DNA of 64,000 bases from Pyropia yezoensis. Taxonomy: Eukaryota > Rhodophyta > Bangiophyceae > Bangiales > Bangiaceae. The stretch spans positions 15,919,346 through 15,983,345 of the forward strand of contig CM020618.1 of the NCBI GenBank assembly GCA_009829735.1, in the 5' to 3' direction. Below, piece after piece: positions 43,413-53,490 of this stretch (positions are counted from its first letter, which is position 1; each line of letters begins with the position of its first letter). The position numbers were made by a program, and so were the translations under genes. The notes under the pieces were generated by a model. It was not told where the DNA came from. It made no database searches and saw only the letters and a program-made list of their open reading frames with translations.

Positions 43413-44654
43413 CTAGGAGGGCGGCTTGAACGTCAGGTCCGGGCGCGGCGTGTTGCGCGCCGTGGAGCTTGTGGTGGCCGCGCGGACGGGGGTGTCGAGC
43501 GTGCCAGTCGTCAGCGCGGTGGCGAGGGTGGCGCTGGGTTTCACCCGGTGGAAGGTCGGCTTCGAGGGGCCGTCCGCGGGGTTGTCGCAGCTGTCAATGC
43601 GGCACACCTCGGCCACGGTGCCGTGCAAAAGGGCCTGGCGCGCGAACACGGCGTCCGGCTTGCTCAGCAGCTCCGACGGCTCCTTGTAGCCGACGACGCA
43701 GTTGTACGCGGCGGCGGCATCGGTGTACGCCGTGATGGGGATGGGTCGGGCCAGCAGTTCTTGCAGTAGGTTGCGCAGGTCGACGGCGTCCTGGATGGCG
43801 TCGGCCAGGGCCAGGAGCTCGCCACCACCGGTGCTGTGCACCGTGCGCCGCGGTTTGCGGGACTCCTAGTGCAGGGAAGCGAAGCGGTGGGAGGCGTCGG
43901 TCAGGACGATGAGGTGGCCTTGGTGGTGCCGGTGCGCGGGGGTCTGGGGGGAGCCCGAGTAGTCCGCGTAGGCGGAGATGCGCAGCGTGGAGTCGTCGAG
44001 GGGCGGGTACTGGAGCGATAGCGGGTTGTCCTGCACGAACTCGGTAACCTTGTTGATGAGGACGGCATCGCCGTGGGTCGGCCGGGGCTTGTTGCACAAG
44101 AGGGAGACGTCGCAGGCTCGGTCCGGGCGGGCGATGCGCGCGACCCAGAGGAGACCGGCGGCGATGGACTTGTACGCCGTGGGGTCCGCCAGTGGGGTGG
44201 CATCGTCGGTGCCGGCTGGCGTGGGGAGGACGTTGGTGTCCTTGTCTCGCGCCAGGTGCCCTTGCATGCAGAAACGCGCGCGGAGCGGCGGCTTCCCGTT
44301 GCCGCGGTCCGGGTTCTCCGTGCAGCGCCATGTGTAGGGGAAGATCTGGCGGCCGGCGGGGACGGACGTGGCCGGGACGGCCGTGACGGCGCCGAGGGTG
44401 CGGAAGTACGCGACCTCAGCAACTTTGGCGTCGTGCCAGCGGGCGTGGTTGTGGGAGTTGGGGGGCGGGTTGCTCCGGTCGTCGGCGTGGTAGACGCGGG
44501 CCTCGGGCGCTACGCGGGCCGGAGCTGGCTCTGCGGTTGGGCGTCCGGAGAGGGTTGGGGCAGGCGGGGGCTGGTTGCGCGGTAGGGCCGAGGGGTAGTG
44601 GGTGTGGTGGTCCACGGCGGTGGCGGGGTCTTGGTCGGCGGTGTCGGCGCGGTG
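43413..44654 (-). pseudogene. copia reverse transcriptase remnant and RNase H
   Basis: The frame carries the start of a copia RT (WHDAKVAEVAYFRTLGAV ... RARFCMQGHLARD) and then jumps directly to its end (VLPTPAG ... DPTAYKSIAAGLLWVARIARPD). The central fingers/palm, including the catalytic YVDD-type motif, is absent; roughly 170-190 residues are missing by comparison with the family. RNase H follows (LTDASHRFASLH, then TGGGELLALADAIQD and ITAYTDAAAAYNCV). A TAG at 43866-43868 stands where the family usually has a Trp-Ser/Thr-x-Lys segment. The frame ends at 43413. Confidence 0.75.
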
Positions 44655-46940
44655 TTACTCGTAGAGGGGCGCTGGTAGCAGGGAGTCGACGTAAGGTTTG
44701 ACGCGGCTCTCGTGGGCGGAGTAAGTCTTGTCGCCGCGCTGGACATAGACGTCCTTCCCGTCAATGGAGGACACGCGGGCGTGCTCCCATTCCTTCTTGT
44801 CGCGGTAGAAAAGCACATGTTGGCCGACGGTGACGTACGGCACCCAGGTGCCGGGGTGGGAGAGTGCGCCTTGGAGGCGGTCTCGGACTCGGATCGTGTA
44901 CGCCTCCATGGCGGCGTTGGCGGCCTGGGCCGCGCGGGCGCGGGCGGCGCACGATGGGTCCCAGTGCGTGTTGTCTCCCACCATGAGTCGCGGTCGCTCG
45001 CCAAACACAGCAGTGGTGGGTGAGGCGCCCGACGCGCGCGGCGCGTCGTTGCGAGCCTTGTACGCGAGGGCGAGGAGGAGGTCTGCTTGGACCGTCGGGG
45101 ACTCCGCGCGTGCGCGCTGAAAGGCGGCGCGCAGTGGCCCGTGGTGGCGCTCACTCTTGCCGATCGACCACGGGGCCTCGGTGGGCGCGACGCGGAAAAG
45201 GATGCCCATGCTGTGTAGGGCGCTCACGACGGCAGGAGCGTGGAGGTTGCTGCCGCGGTCGGCGATGGCCGTTTCGCACAGGCCGTAGCGGGTGAGCCAC
45301 GAGAGGTAGAGTACGCCAACGATGATCTCTGCGCGCATGGTTGCCAGGAATGAGCCGGAGCCGAAGTCGGTGTCCATGCAGGTGACGTCAAGCACCTTGG
45401 GCAGGGAGGCGTCGACGCTAAATACGTCCAGCAGGATGGCCCGGTTAAAGTACGCTGGGCGGCTGGGTAGGCCGTACTTAGGTCGGCGTGGAAGTTGGGC
45501 GTGCGTTTGGCAGGCGTCGCAGCCCTGGACGACGCGGTTCAGAATGGCGACGTCCGAGGGGGAGAAGGTGTCCGGCGGGAAGGCGGCGACGATGCGGTCG
45601 GCGCCGGTGTGGCCGAACTGGCGGTGGATCTTGGAGAGCTCCGCCGCGTTGTAGTAGATGGAGACGTCCGTCAGCGGCGGGGGTAGGCACAGGTGGCCGC
45701 TGTGTATGCTGCACTGGATCACGATGGTGGTGCCCTTGATGGTCACTGTCCGGTCGACAGGATCGATGACGATGCCCGTTTTGGAGCAGGTGTGCAGGCC
45801 GACAATCAGGGGGATGTGCTCGCTGGCGACGACGAGCACCGCCGGGAGGCGCAGAGTGTGGCTGAAGCCTCCGGTGTCAGGGATGCACAGGAGGATGCCG
45901 ACGGTGCCAAGCACGGGCGAGGTGTCCTTGCCAAAGCGCACCCGCGAGGGCGTGGGGCGCAGCGGGGTGCAGAAGACGGGCCGGTGCTGGTTGAGCCAGG
46001 CTTCGCCAACGACGTCTGGAGGGCTGCCCGTGTCGACGATGGCGGTGGTGGGCATGCTTGAGGCAGCGCCGGCGGTGTCGAGCGCGTAGAGCAGGTACAG
46101 GTCCAGATAGGACTGGTCGTACTCGGCCGGGGCGTCGGCCGGTGGGGTGCAGTCGATGGTGGCGGGCGGAGTGGGGTCACGCGGTGTGGGGAGGGGGGGC
46201 GAGCCAACAAAGTGCACCGCTGTGGGGCGGCCCAGACGGTGGTTGCGGAGCGGGAAGGCCGAGGGGGCGGGCGTGTCGTTACTGGGCAGGGGGAGGGTGG
46301 GTTGGCGGCGTGGGCAGTAGGCGGCCCAGTGGTCCGTGGCGCCGCAGGCGTGGCAGCGGGCGGACGGCCCAGGGCCGCGTGGGCGAGTCGGCGTCCAGCG
46401 GCGGGATGCGTACGGCGCGGAGTGTCCGTGGCGGAATTGGCGCATTGTCCAAAATACGCGGGCGGGCTCGGACGGGTCGTGGTCGACGGATGTGACGCAT
46501 GTGTCACCGTTGGAGGGGTCGATCAAGGGGGGGGGGGGGGGGGTGGCGTCGGCAGAGGTCGGGAACGCGTGGGTCGGGGGTAGTAACGACGTAACCACCG
46601 CGGCGGTGGTCGCCGTTGTCGTGGCCGGGCGAGTTGCGCGGGCCTCGAGCACGAGCTCGACGACGTCGATCAGCGCGTCCGCGTCGGGTACGTTACGGGA
46701 GACCAGGTCAGCCCAGTACGGCTCGGTGGACACCGCGTCGGGGATGCGGTCGCGTAGGTTGAGGCCGTGTTGGTAGACGGGGCCGAGCTGCTCCTGGAGC
46801 TGCTTGAAGAACTCTGTCAGTCGCCCGAGGTGCTGCACAGCCGTCTCCGCGGGAGTGTGAGGGAAGTTGGGCACGCTCGTGGTGTGCCAGGTAGTGCGGA
46901 GGCGGGCCATGCGCGCCGGGGTGTACACGCGCTTCTGCAT
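44655..46940 (-). pseudogene. copia gag C-terminus, protease and integrase
   Basis: This is an open frame of 761 codons. It contains a CCHC zinc knuckle (CHACGATDHWAAYC, about residue 196), an aspartic protease motif (AIVDTGSPPDVV, about 302), the integrase HHCC zinc site (HRQFGH ... CDACQ) and a catalytic core with DVFSVD, ADRGSN and the Glu of SERHHG as the DDE triad. The C-terminal part (AHESRVKPYVDSLLP) is intact until TAA at 44655-44657. The frame itself looks undamaged; it is cut off from gag upstream (TAA 46959-46961) and from RT downstream only by single stop codons. Confidence 0.8.
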
Positions 46941-46958
46941 GAGCGTCCAGAGCTCGGT

Positions 46959-47846
46959 TTACGTGGCCTGGGCGTTGTCGTGGCAGATGGCTGGCAGGTT
47001 GTGGCGGGAGGGGCCCAGGGACGCGGGGACGCATGCGGCACGGTCCGGGGGATGGACACCCATGCGGGTGCACAAGGCGCGGAAGGCCGCGACGTGCCGG
47101 TAGAGGGACTCCGTGTCGTGCCCGTGGTACTTGCGGTCGTCGTGCGTGTAAAGGCGCTCGACAGCTTGGATGCTGTACACGGGCGTGGTCGACAGGGCGG
47201 CGACCCCAGGGGCGGCGCTCGACGCGTTGGCGTCGGGGAAGAGCGCTCCGAACGGCATGTCGCGGGCGGCGAGGGCGGAGTTGCTCTCTGCCACGAGGGG
47301 CGGCAGCGAAGGGCCGGCGGGAGCTGCGGGAGCCGGCGGGGGGTCGACGCCGCGGGGGCGGTTGCTGGCGTCGGCGGCCGGCGGGTGGTCGTTGGCGCGG
47401 GGGTGGACGGCTGCGGCGGGGGCCAGCGGCGACGGGGCGGCAGGCAGGGGCGGGGCCGCTATGGAGGGCACTCGCGGGGGCGTAGCGGGGAGGGTCGCAC
47501 GGGCCGCCGTTGCGCGCTCGCGGTCCGCGGCTTCCGCGTCGGCAGCGTCATCGCACGTCATGTACCGCGTGAGGGCGTCCCGGAAGCTCTGGCCACGGGT
47601 CTTGCGGGGCGTCGCCGGCCACAGCGTGCTGATGACGGTCAGGAGGGCGCTGGCCTGCGGCACGGACAGGGAAGATACGTCGAGGTCGCCGGCGGCCGTC
47701 AAGGCGAGGTGCAGCACGTCGAGCGGGGACCAGAGCGTGCGATCCGGGTGGTCGAGCAGGGACACGAGGCGGCGGTAGGTGGTGTCGTACGTGGCGGGGG
47801 ACGTTTAGGCGGGGAGGATCGTCAAGAGGGTGATGCGCGCCTCCAT
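46959..47846 (-). pseudogene. copia gag N-terminal region with early stop
   Basis: ATG 47846 starts MEARITLLTILPA and meets TAA at 47805-47807. The same frame then continues (TYRRLVSLLDHPDRTLWSPLD...) through a Pro/Ala-rich middle to TAA at 46959-46961, past which it continues in phase into the zinc-knuckle part. Position and phase make it the capsid portion of gag. Confidence 0.65.
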
Positions 47847-48152
47847 CGTGTGGGGGGGGGGGGGGGGGGGGGGGGGGAGGGGGGAACGGATCGGGGAAGT
47901 GGGTGGGCCGGTGGGGTCTGCGGCTGGGCGAAGGATACGAGGAGTGCGGGTGCTGGCCGCTCTCGTCACACCAAGGCGCAGCGTCGGGGGTCCGCCGGGG
48001 TCGTGGGTCCGGGGCGATGGACTCGAGGCGCCGGCGGCGCGTCACACCAAGTCGTCGGGCACAGCTATGCGATTCGCCGCCGATCGAGGGTACGAGGCAC
48101 CCGGGAGGTGCGTCACGCCAGGTCCGAGGGAGAAGGAGCTAGAGGGGAAGCG

Positions 48153-48172
48153 AGCCACCTGTAGCGTTACCA
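48153..48172 (-). other. copia primer-binding site
   Basis: Immediately inside the 5' LTR the minus strand reads TGGTAACGCTACAGG. The TGGTA start is what is expected for priming by a tRNA ending in TACCA, such as initiator tRNA-Met. Confidence 0.5.
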
Positions 48173-48318
48173 TGTCAATATGGAGAAGCGTGTTGTCTAT
48201 CCTTGCCTCCCCTACGTCGGGTGTGGGCGGGCGGTCGTGCTGCCTTAAGTGCCCGTGTGTCTGTCGGTACACGTGGCGTGGCTGTGTCAGCGGACGTGGC
48301 AGTGGCCCGGGGTTGACA
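48173..48318 (-). repeat. copia 5' LTR
   Basis: 146 bases, TG...CA ends. Differs from 43109-43254 at three positions by eye. Confidence 0.88.
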
Positions 48319-50958
48319 TGCACCCCCCTCCCCCCACACGTGCACCCTTCCCCCGCACGACGTGCACCCCCCCCCGCCCGCGTGTGCACCCCCCCACACC
48401 CCCTCACTCCCCACTCGTCAGCGCGGGGTGCCCCTCGTGTGGCCACTCCAATCACCCATCGGGGGGGCCCGCAACGCTAGGGGGAAGGACCACTGGCTCA
48501 TCCAGCGAGGCCGTGTCGGCATCCGCCGCCACAGCCTCTGGTGGGGGCGTCGGCGGGGGGGGGCGGCGCAGACGGGGGGCGCGTGTCAGGGGGGGGGGGG
48601 GGGGGGGGGGTGCGCACATCGTTCGGAGGGCAGTGCCCATCGTCGTGGGCATCGTCGTGCCCAGCTGGCGTGGCACACGCAGCAGGCAGGGCAGGCGGGG
48701 AAGGGGAGGAGGGGGGAGGCGAGTGCATTTCGAGTGGTGTTTGTGTGCAGGTTTGTAGATCCGTCACTGTGGATAGAGAGAAGGGGGGGGCTTGGGTTAC
48801 GGACGGCTGACTGAGAGGGGTGGAAGGCGCTGGAAGGACACCCGTCCTTTTGAGCCTCTTTGAACAGGGCTGTCGGCGCTCGCCGCGCCTCACAGATGCC
48901 GCCCGCCGAGAGTGGATGGCGTGATCAAAACCCTGTGGTACTCTAACAGTCCAGCCCCTCTCAGTTTTGCAATGTTAAAGGAGTGAGAGAGGCGTCTGGG
49001 TGCCTGACCCCGAGGTTGCGGGTCGTGCCCTCTGTGTAAACGCCGTCGCTCTCACCGTGCACACAGTTGGTGGACCAGGAAATGGTCGGCTGCAGGTCAG
49101 AGGGAGATATTCAGCACAGGGTACCCATTGGATTGACATGGCGATGATCGCCGAGCATGCTTCGCGTGTGCCACGATGCGCGGCATGGCGCCGAACGAGA
49201 GAAAAGGCGGCCATGTGGCACCCTGTGCGGGTATCTACGTCGTTCCGGGATGGACAAACGACGCTTACGATGGAAGCCCCCGGGCATCTCTCTGTGAGAG
49301 CGCCCTCACAAGGGCATGCGGCCGGTCGATCCGTCCACAGCCTCAAGTCAAGTGTAGTCTGTGAGCATCGTCAGATACGTCCAGCATCGTCGGGAAAACG
49401 TACCACTCGTACTGCGGCTTACTGGGGCGTACTGGGGCTTAGATCGTGTGCTGAGCTCCCCCATCAGCACGGGCGTGGTGCTGGCGTGCTTAAATTGCGG
49501 GCGAATGCGTGCCGAGTCCATCGGAAGGTGGGCTACTACTCTCCGGGCTCTCAGATCCTGGCCGAGACCAGTCTGTTGGCAGTCAAAGAGCGGGCTACAA
49601 GTGGTGCACACAGCAAGAATTTGAGTGCCAGAGGAGAAATCACCGCTACGCCTGACCCGTCTGTCACACTTCGCAGCCCACACGTGCGCTGCGCCGATCC
49701 AGAGCCTTCCCTCCATGCACTACGTAGATTTGTCTGTCGCCGACAGAAGGACTTGTCACGCGTCGACGACGCGATCCGCTGTGAAACAGCTCGGGAGGGT
49801 GGTCTTGGCCAACGAGGCATCCTTCGCTCGTTGCGTGGTGCCTTTCCCCTCTCGCGGGCCCGTTCCCGAAGCCCCCCACCCCTACTCGCAGCCCCGCCCC
49901 CCGGCGCGGCGCTCTGGACAATCCCAGGCACGAGGGCCCGTCACCCGCACGGGGCCCATCCCGACCACCCCTTGCATGCCAGCAAACATTTCCCTATTCC
50001 TGGCGGGGGCGGCCGCCACCACCCCGCGCCTGCCGCCGGCCGTGACCCCCCTGCTGGCCACAGCGGCCGCCACGACCACCACCGTGTTTTTGTCGCCGGC
50101 GGTGACCTCCCGGCTGGCCGCGGCGGCGACCACGGCCAGCACGGTCTTTTGAGCACCGGCGGTATCCCCCGTGCTGGTGGGGACGGCCGCCACCTCCACC
50201 ACGTACCTGCCACCGGCTGTGACCCCCCTGCTGGAGGCACCGTGCGCACCGTCAGCCGCCGTATGCGCTCGCGTGGCAACTATCAGCTCATCTGAACCTG
50301 TGAACACAGAGCTCAGCTGTCAACGGTGTGCCACACAGGCGGCTGCGCAGCACGTGATTCGCTAGCTGACGCGATTGGACACGCGACGATACGCTGTGCG
50401 CCACGCAGATCTCCCCAAAATCTGGCACCCTCTGCTGCAACCTCAGAAATCAGGATTCTTGGTGGGGTCTGCCTCACCGCGCGCCACGCCGACCGGGCCC
50501 TGTACTGGCCCGTTACTCAGTGTTGCAGCCCGGATTTGCCCACGTACCGGGCCACGAGGCGGGCTACCAAGCGGGCCCCGCGCCGGTACAGGATGATGCA
50601 CCCTTCCAAGGGCGTGCTGTGGTCCACCCGCTGGTAGACCCTGGGTGCTGTCCGCGACACAGGGCGCCGCCCGTGACAGCTCTCGCGGGCCGGCGTGCAG
50701 TACTGCCTTTTGCTGGCTCGCGAGCCACCTCTTCTTGGCCCGCCCCACCGCGCCATCTCCCCTCGTCCTCCCCCCCCCTCTCCCCCTCACAACCACCCCC
50801 CCCCTCACGCCCCCGCTGCCGACCACTGCCCTCCCCCCCCTCCCTCCCCCCCCCCCCCCCCGCCCGCCTTCCTTTTCTACTTCCCTCTCTCCCGCCGCCG
50901 CGCCCTCCCGTACCGCCTTGCCGCGTTTGCGTGGCCGTTCGCACGCCGCGTTGCAGGC
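48319..50958. other. spacer with TGCAC-C tracts and a 60-bp degenerate repeat
   Basis: The first 100 bases repeat the TGCACCCCCCTCCCCCCACACG motif that also precedes the copia element at about 43061. The middle (48900-49950) shows no gene. At about 49995-50235 a 60-base unit recurs about four times, encoding on the minus strand a 20-residue unit starting near GVTAGG that stays open from 50307 to 49882. The rest is C-rich. Confidence 0.5.
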
Positions 50959-51501
50959 ATGAGCGCGCGTCAGGCCGAGTACGGTCGTCGCCTGAGGAGC
51001 TCAGTGCCGTACGTACCAACCGCACTGGGGCCAGCGATCGCTAGCTCCGTCAGGATCACAGCCGGTGGGCGCGCAGCTGGAGGCGCGCCCGCTGGTGGCG
51101 TCGGCGGCAACGCCGCCTACCACGCCCCTGAAGGCGACGCGGCCGGTCACGCCGTTGTCGGCGACGCGTTTGGGCGCGTCGTCGTCGGCGGCGCGACCGG
51201 CCGCGCCGGGGATAATGCCGCGACCGACGACACCGGCGACGCCGAGCATCCTCGTCCTACGCGCCATCCCCTCGCGTCCCTATCTACCGAGCTGCACCCG
51301 GACGCAAGCACCCCGTGGGCCGTTGATCTGATGTCGGTCGTGGCGGCTGCTCCCGCAACCTGCTCTTGCGGGGCAAGAGCGCCTCTTCCTGGGAGAGCCT
51401 CACCTGACGTGGGAGAGTCAGGTGCGACCGGCACGGCGGGCGGCGCGATCGGCACGGCCGCCACGACGGGTGTAGTGGTTTTACGTACCTTAGGCGCCTA
51501 G
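50959..51501 (+). CDS. hypothetical 180-aa Ala/Gly-rich protein
   Basis: ATG 50959 opens MSARQAEYGRRLRSSVPYVP and stops at 51501 after VVVLRTLGA. The first 30 residues look ordered. The remainder is Gly/Ala/Asp-rich with a loose repeat (GDAAGHAVVGDAFGRVVVGG) and a short Cys pair (CSCG). I recognise no family. Upstream is a C-rich tract but no TATA element. It may be a genuine small gene, a gag-like remnant, or chance. Confidence 0.25.
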   Translation: MSARQAEYGRRLRSSVPYVPTALGPAIASSVRITAGGRAAGGAPAGGVGGNAAYHAPEGDAAGHAVVGDAFGRVVVGGATGRAGDNAATDDTGDAEHPRPTRHPLASLSTELHPDASTPWAVDLMSVVAAAPATCSCGARAPLPGRASPDVGESGATGTAGGAIGTAATTGVVVLRTLGA

Positions 51502-52182
51502 CACCCAGAACACACAGAGAAACAACCCACCAAGAACGCGGGGAGACAGGAGAGATACCGAACCGCCGACCGCCTGGCTAGTTCACGCGGGGATCCGCGA
51601 CCAGGACGACAGTGTTCAAGCACACGCAAGTCTGTTTTTTTCGAAGGGGGAAGCAACGCGCACCACCACGCACACTCTTACCCTCTCTCACCCGCACCCA
51701 GCGACCCTCCACACCGGGCCACGTGCGGGCCAATCAAAACCCTCCAACATGTCCGGAGGGCCCCCTCCCCCACGGATCATCCCTGCCAGCGGGGCAGGAA
51801 TCTCCAAGATACGGGGAAGAGGAGCCCCACCGGACATCAGTGCCAACACTCAATATCTCCCCAATCTCACAATCACGCAAAATACACAATCAAAATCCAA
51901 ACCCCAAATGCATCCCATCCCGGAATATTGACAAAAGGCCAATTCCAGTCAGGGGAAATTCCCATACAGTGGAAATCCCAACATGGGCTCCAGAACCAAT
52001 GGCGACCCGGCCCCATCTCCATAGGAGGGGACCAATCGGAAGCCAGTAAAATCCCAAGGGGCCAAATCGGCCCCGTCCTCCTCACTAGGAAAGTGGGCAC
52101 AGGGGTACGACGCGATCTCTACGAGGTCCCCCCACGTGGAGGGCCCATAGGGTCCCTACAACGGGCAATACGACGGGTGGTG
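51502..52182. other. spacer of lower GC
   Basis: It contains an A-rich island (51730-52080) unlike its surroundings and no long open frame. Nothing was recognised. Confidence 0.5.
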
Positions 52183-52902
52183 ACGCCAGCACGGGGGCAG
52201 GTGCCGCAAGCACGGTCGATGCCGCCAGCACGGCGAGCGGTGCCGCCAGCCCGGTCGGTTGCGCCAGCACGGCGGGCGGTGCCGGCAGCACGGTCACTGC
52301 TGCCAGTAGGGTCGGTGCCGCCAGTACGATCGGCGCCGCCAGCACGGCGGGCGGTACCAGCAGCATGGTCGGTGCCGCCAGTGCCGTCGGTGTCGCCAGC
52401 ACGGTGGGCGGTGCCGGCAGCACGGTCGCTGCCGGCAGCACGGTCGGTGCCGCCAGCACGGCGGACGGTGCGGGCAGCACGGTTGCTGCCGCAAGCCCGG
52501 TCGGTGCCGCCACCAAGGCCGGCTGTGCCGCCAGCCCGATCGATGCCGCCAGCATGACGGGCGGTGCCGGCAGCACGGACGGAGCAGCCAGCACGGTTGG
52601 TGCCGCCAGCACGGCCGGAGGTGCGAGCTGCCCGGTCGGTGCCGCCAGCATGGCGGGCGGTGCCGGCAGCACGGTCCGTGCCGCCAGTACGCACGAGGCC
52701 GGCAGCACGGCAGGCGGTGCCGCCAGCACGGCGGACGGTGCCGCCAGCACGGCAAGCGGTGCCGCCAGCACTGCGGGCGGTGCCGCCAGCACGGCGGGCT
52801 GTGCCGCCAGCACGGCGGGCGGCGCCGCCAGCACGGCCGGCAGTGCGAGCTGCCCGGTCGGTGCCGCCAGCATGGCGGGCGGTGCCGGCAGCACGGTCCG
52901 TG
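52183..52902. repeat. 21-bp minisatellite, left part
   Basis: The unit GGTGCCGCCAGCACGGCGGGC and variants repeat about 34 times. With a 21-base period the array is open in several frames, encoding Gly/Ala/Ser/Thr on the plus strand and Pro/Ala/Val/Leu on the minus strand, so it may be part of a coding exon but nothing proves it. The last copy is cut by the gypsy insertion. Confidence 0.9.
52898..52902. other. gypsy target-site duplication, left
   Basis: CCGTG, repeated at 63730-63734 directly after the 3' LTR. Confidence 0.9.
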
Positions 52903-53265
52903 TGTAGCAATATGGTTGTCCGTATTGTGACCCTAATATCAGGGGGGCTACTTCTAACCCTTAACTTTCAATTTGATAGTTCGTACTGGTCACGGTATCT
53001 ATAAGTTACGTATGACCAGAGGGACTTGCATCTTGGGGTGGAGGGTAGTTAGTAGTGTCTCCGAGGGTTTATAACGAGGGGGCCGGTGGCGAATCCACCG
53101 CCGGCCAAGGTAGAACAACAAACCCCTCCCATTTGGGCTCCCATCTTGGTCCCGTGGCTTGCGCTCCAAGGACAGCAACCTTGGCCTCCCGGTGACGTTG
53201 GTGCCGATCCCCCTTGGTGAGTGTTCCCTGAGAGTGGACGCGCGACGGATCCCTATTGTGCTACA
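52903..53265 (+). repeat. gypsy 5' LTR
   Basis: 363 bases with TGTAGC...GCTACA ends. Two TATA-like boxes (CTATAAG near 53000, TTTATAACG near 53070) could start the genomic RNA. A GCCGGTGGCGA...CACCGCCGGC inverted repeat follows at about 53085-53107. Confidence 0.95.
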
Positions 53266-53266
53266 T

Positions 53267-53284
53267 TGGTGGAGCAGCAGGGGA
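53267..53284 (+). other. gypsy primer-binding site
   Basis: TGGTGGAGCAGCAGGGGA starts one base after the LTR. The TGG start pairs with a tRNA CCA end. I cannot tell which tRNA. Confidence 0.6.
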
Positions 53285-53490
53285 CGGGTTTCCGTCACCC
53301 TTGTGGTGACGCCGTCTTCGGCCCTGGCACACGGATAGGGATCCGGTCCTTTTCTTGTACTCGTGGTGTTGCGACCTGATCGATTGTGTTGAGCTTTTAC
53401 CTGTGACTGTGACCTACTGTTACTCTCCCCAATCTACCCCCTCGCTCTCTTATTCGTGGTGGTCGTTACGTCGGTTGACTGATTGTGACC

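Larger units (their letters stand above)
43109..48318 (-). mobile_element. degenerate Ty1/copia LTR retrotransposon, 5.2 kb
   Basis: Two 146-bp LTRs (43109-43254 and 48173-48318) start TGTCAA and end TTGACA. By eye they differ at three positions, about 2%. The flanking TGCAC at 43104-43108 and 48319-48323 is a possible 5-bp target duplication, although both flanks also share a longer TGCAC-rich repeat. On the minus strand the order gag, zinc knuckle, protease, integrase, reverse transcriptase, RNase H is that of copia. Everything lies in one reading frame (47846 down to 43413) but four stops interrupt it and the RT core is missing, so the copy cannot be autonomous. Confidence 0.88.

Noticed and set aside
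49000-50295. A plus-strand frame of 431 codons
   Set aside because: Peptide quality is poor and its end overlaps the degenerate 60-bp repeat in the wrong register. No family is recognised.
52085-52910. Minus- and plus-strand frames across the 21-bp minisatellite as genes
   Set aside because: A 21-base repeat without stops is open in all its frames. Openness alone does not show coding.
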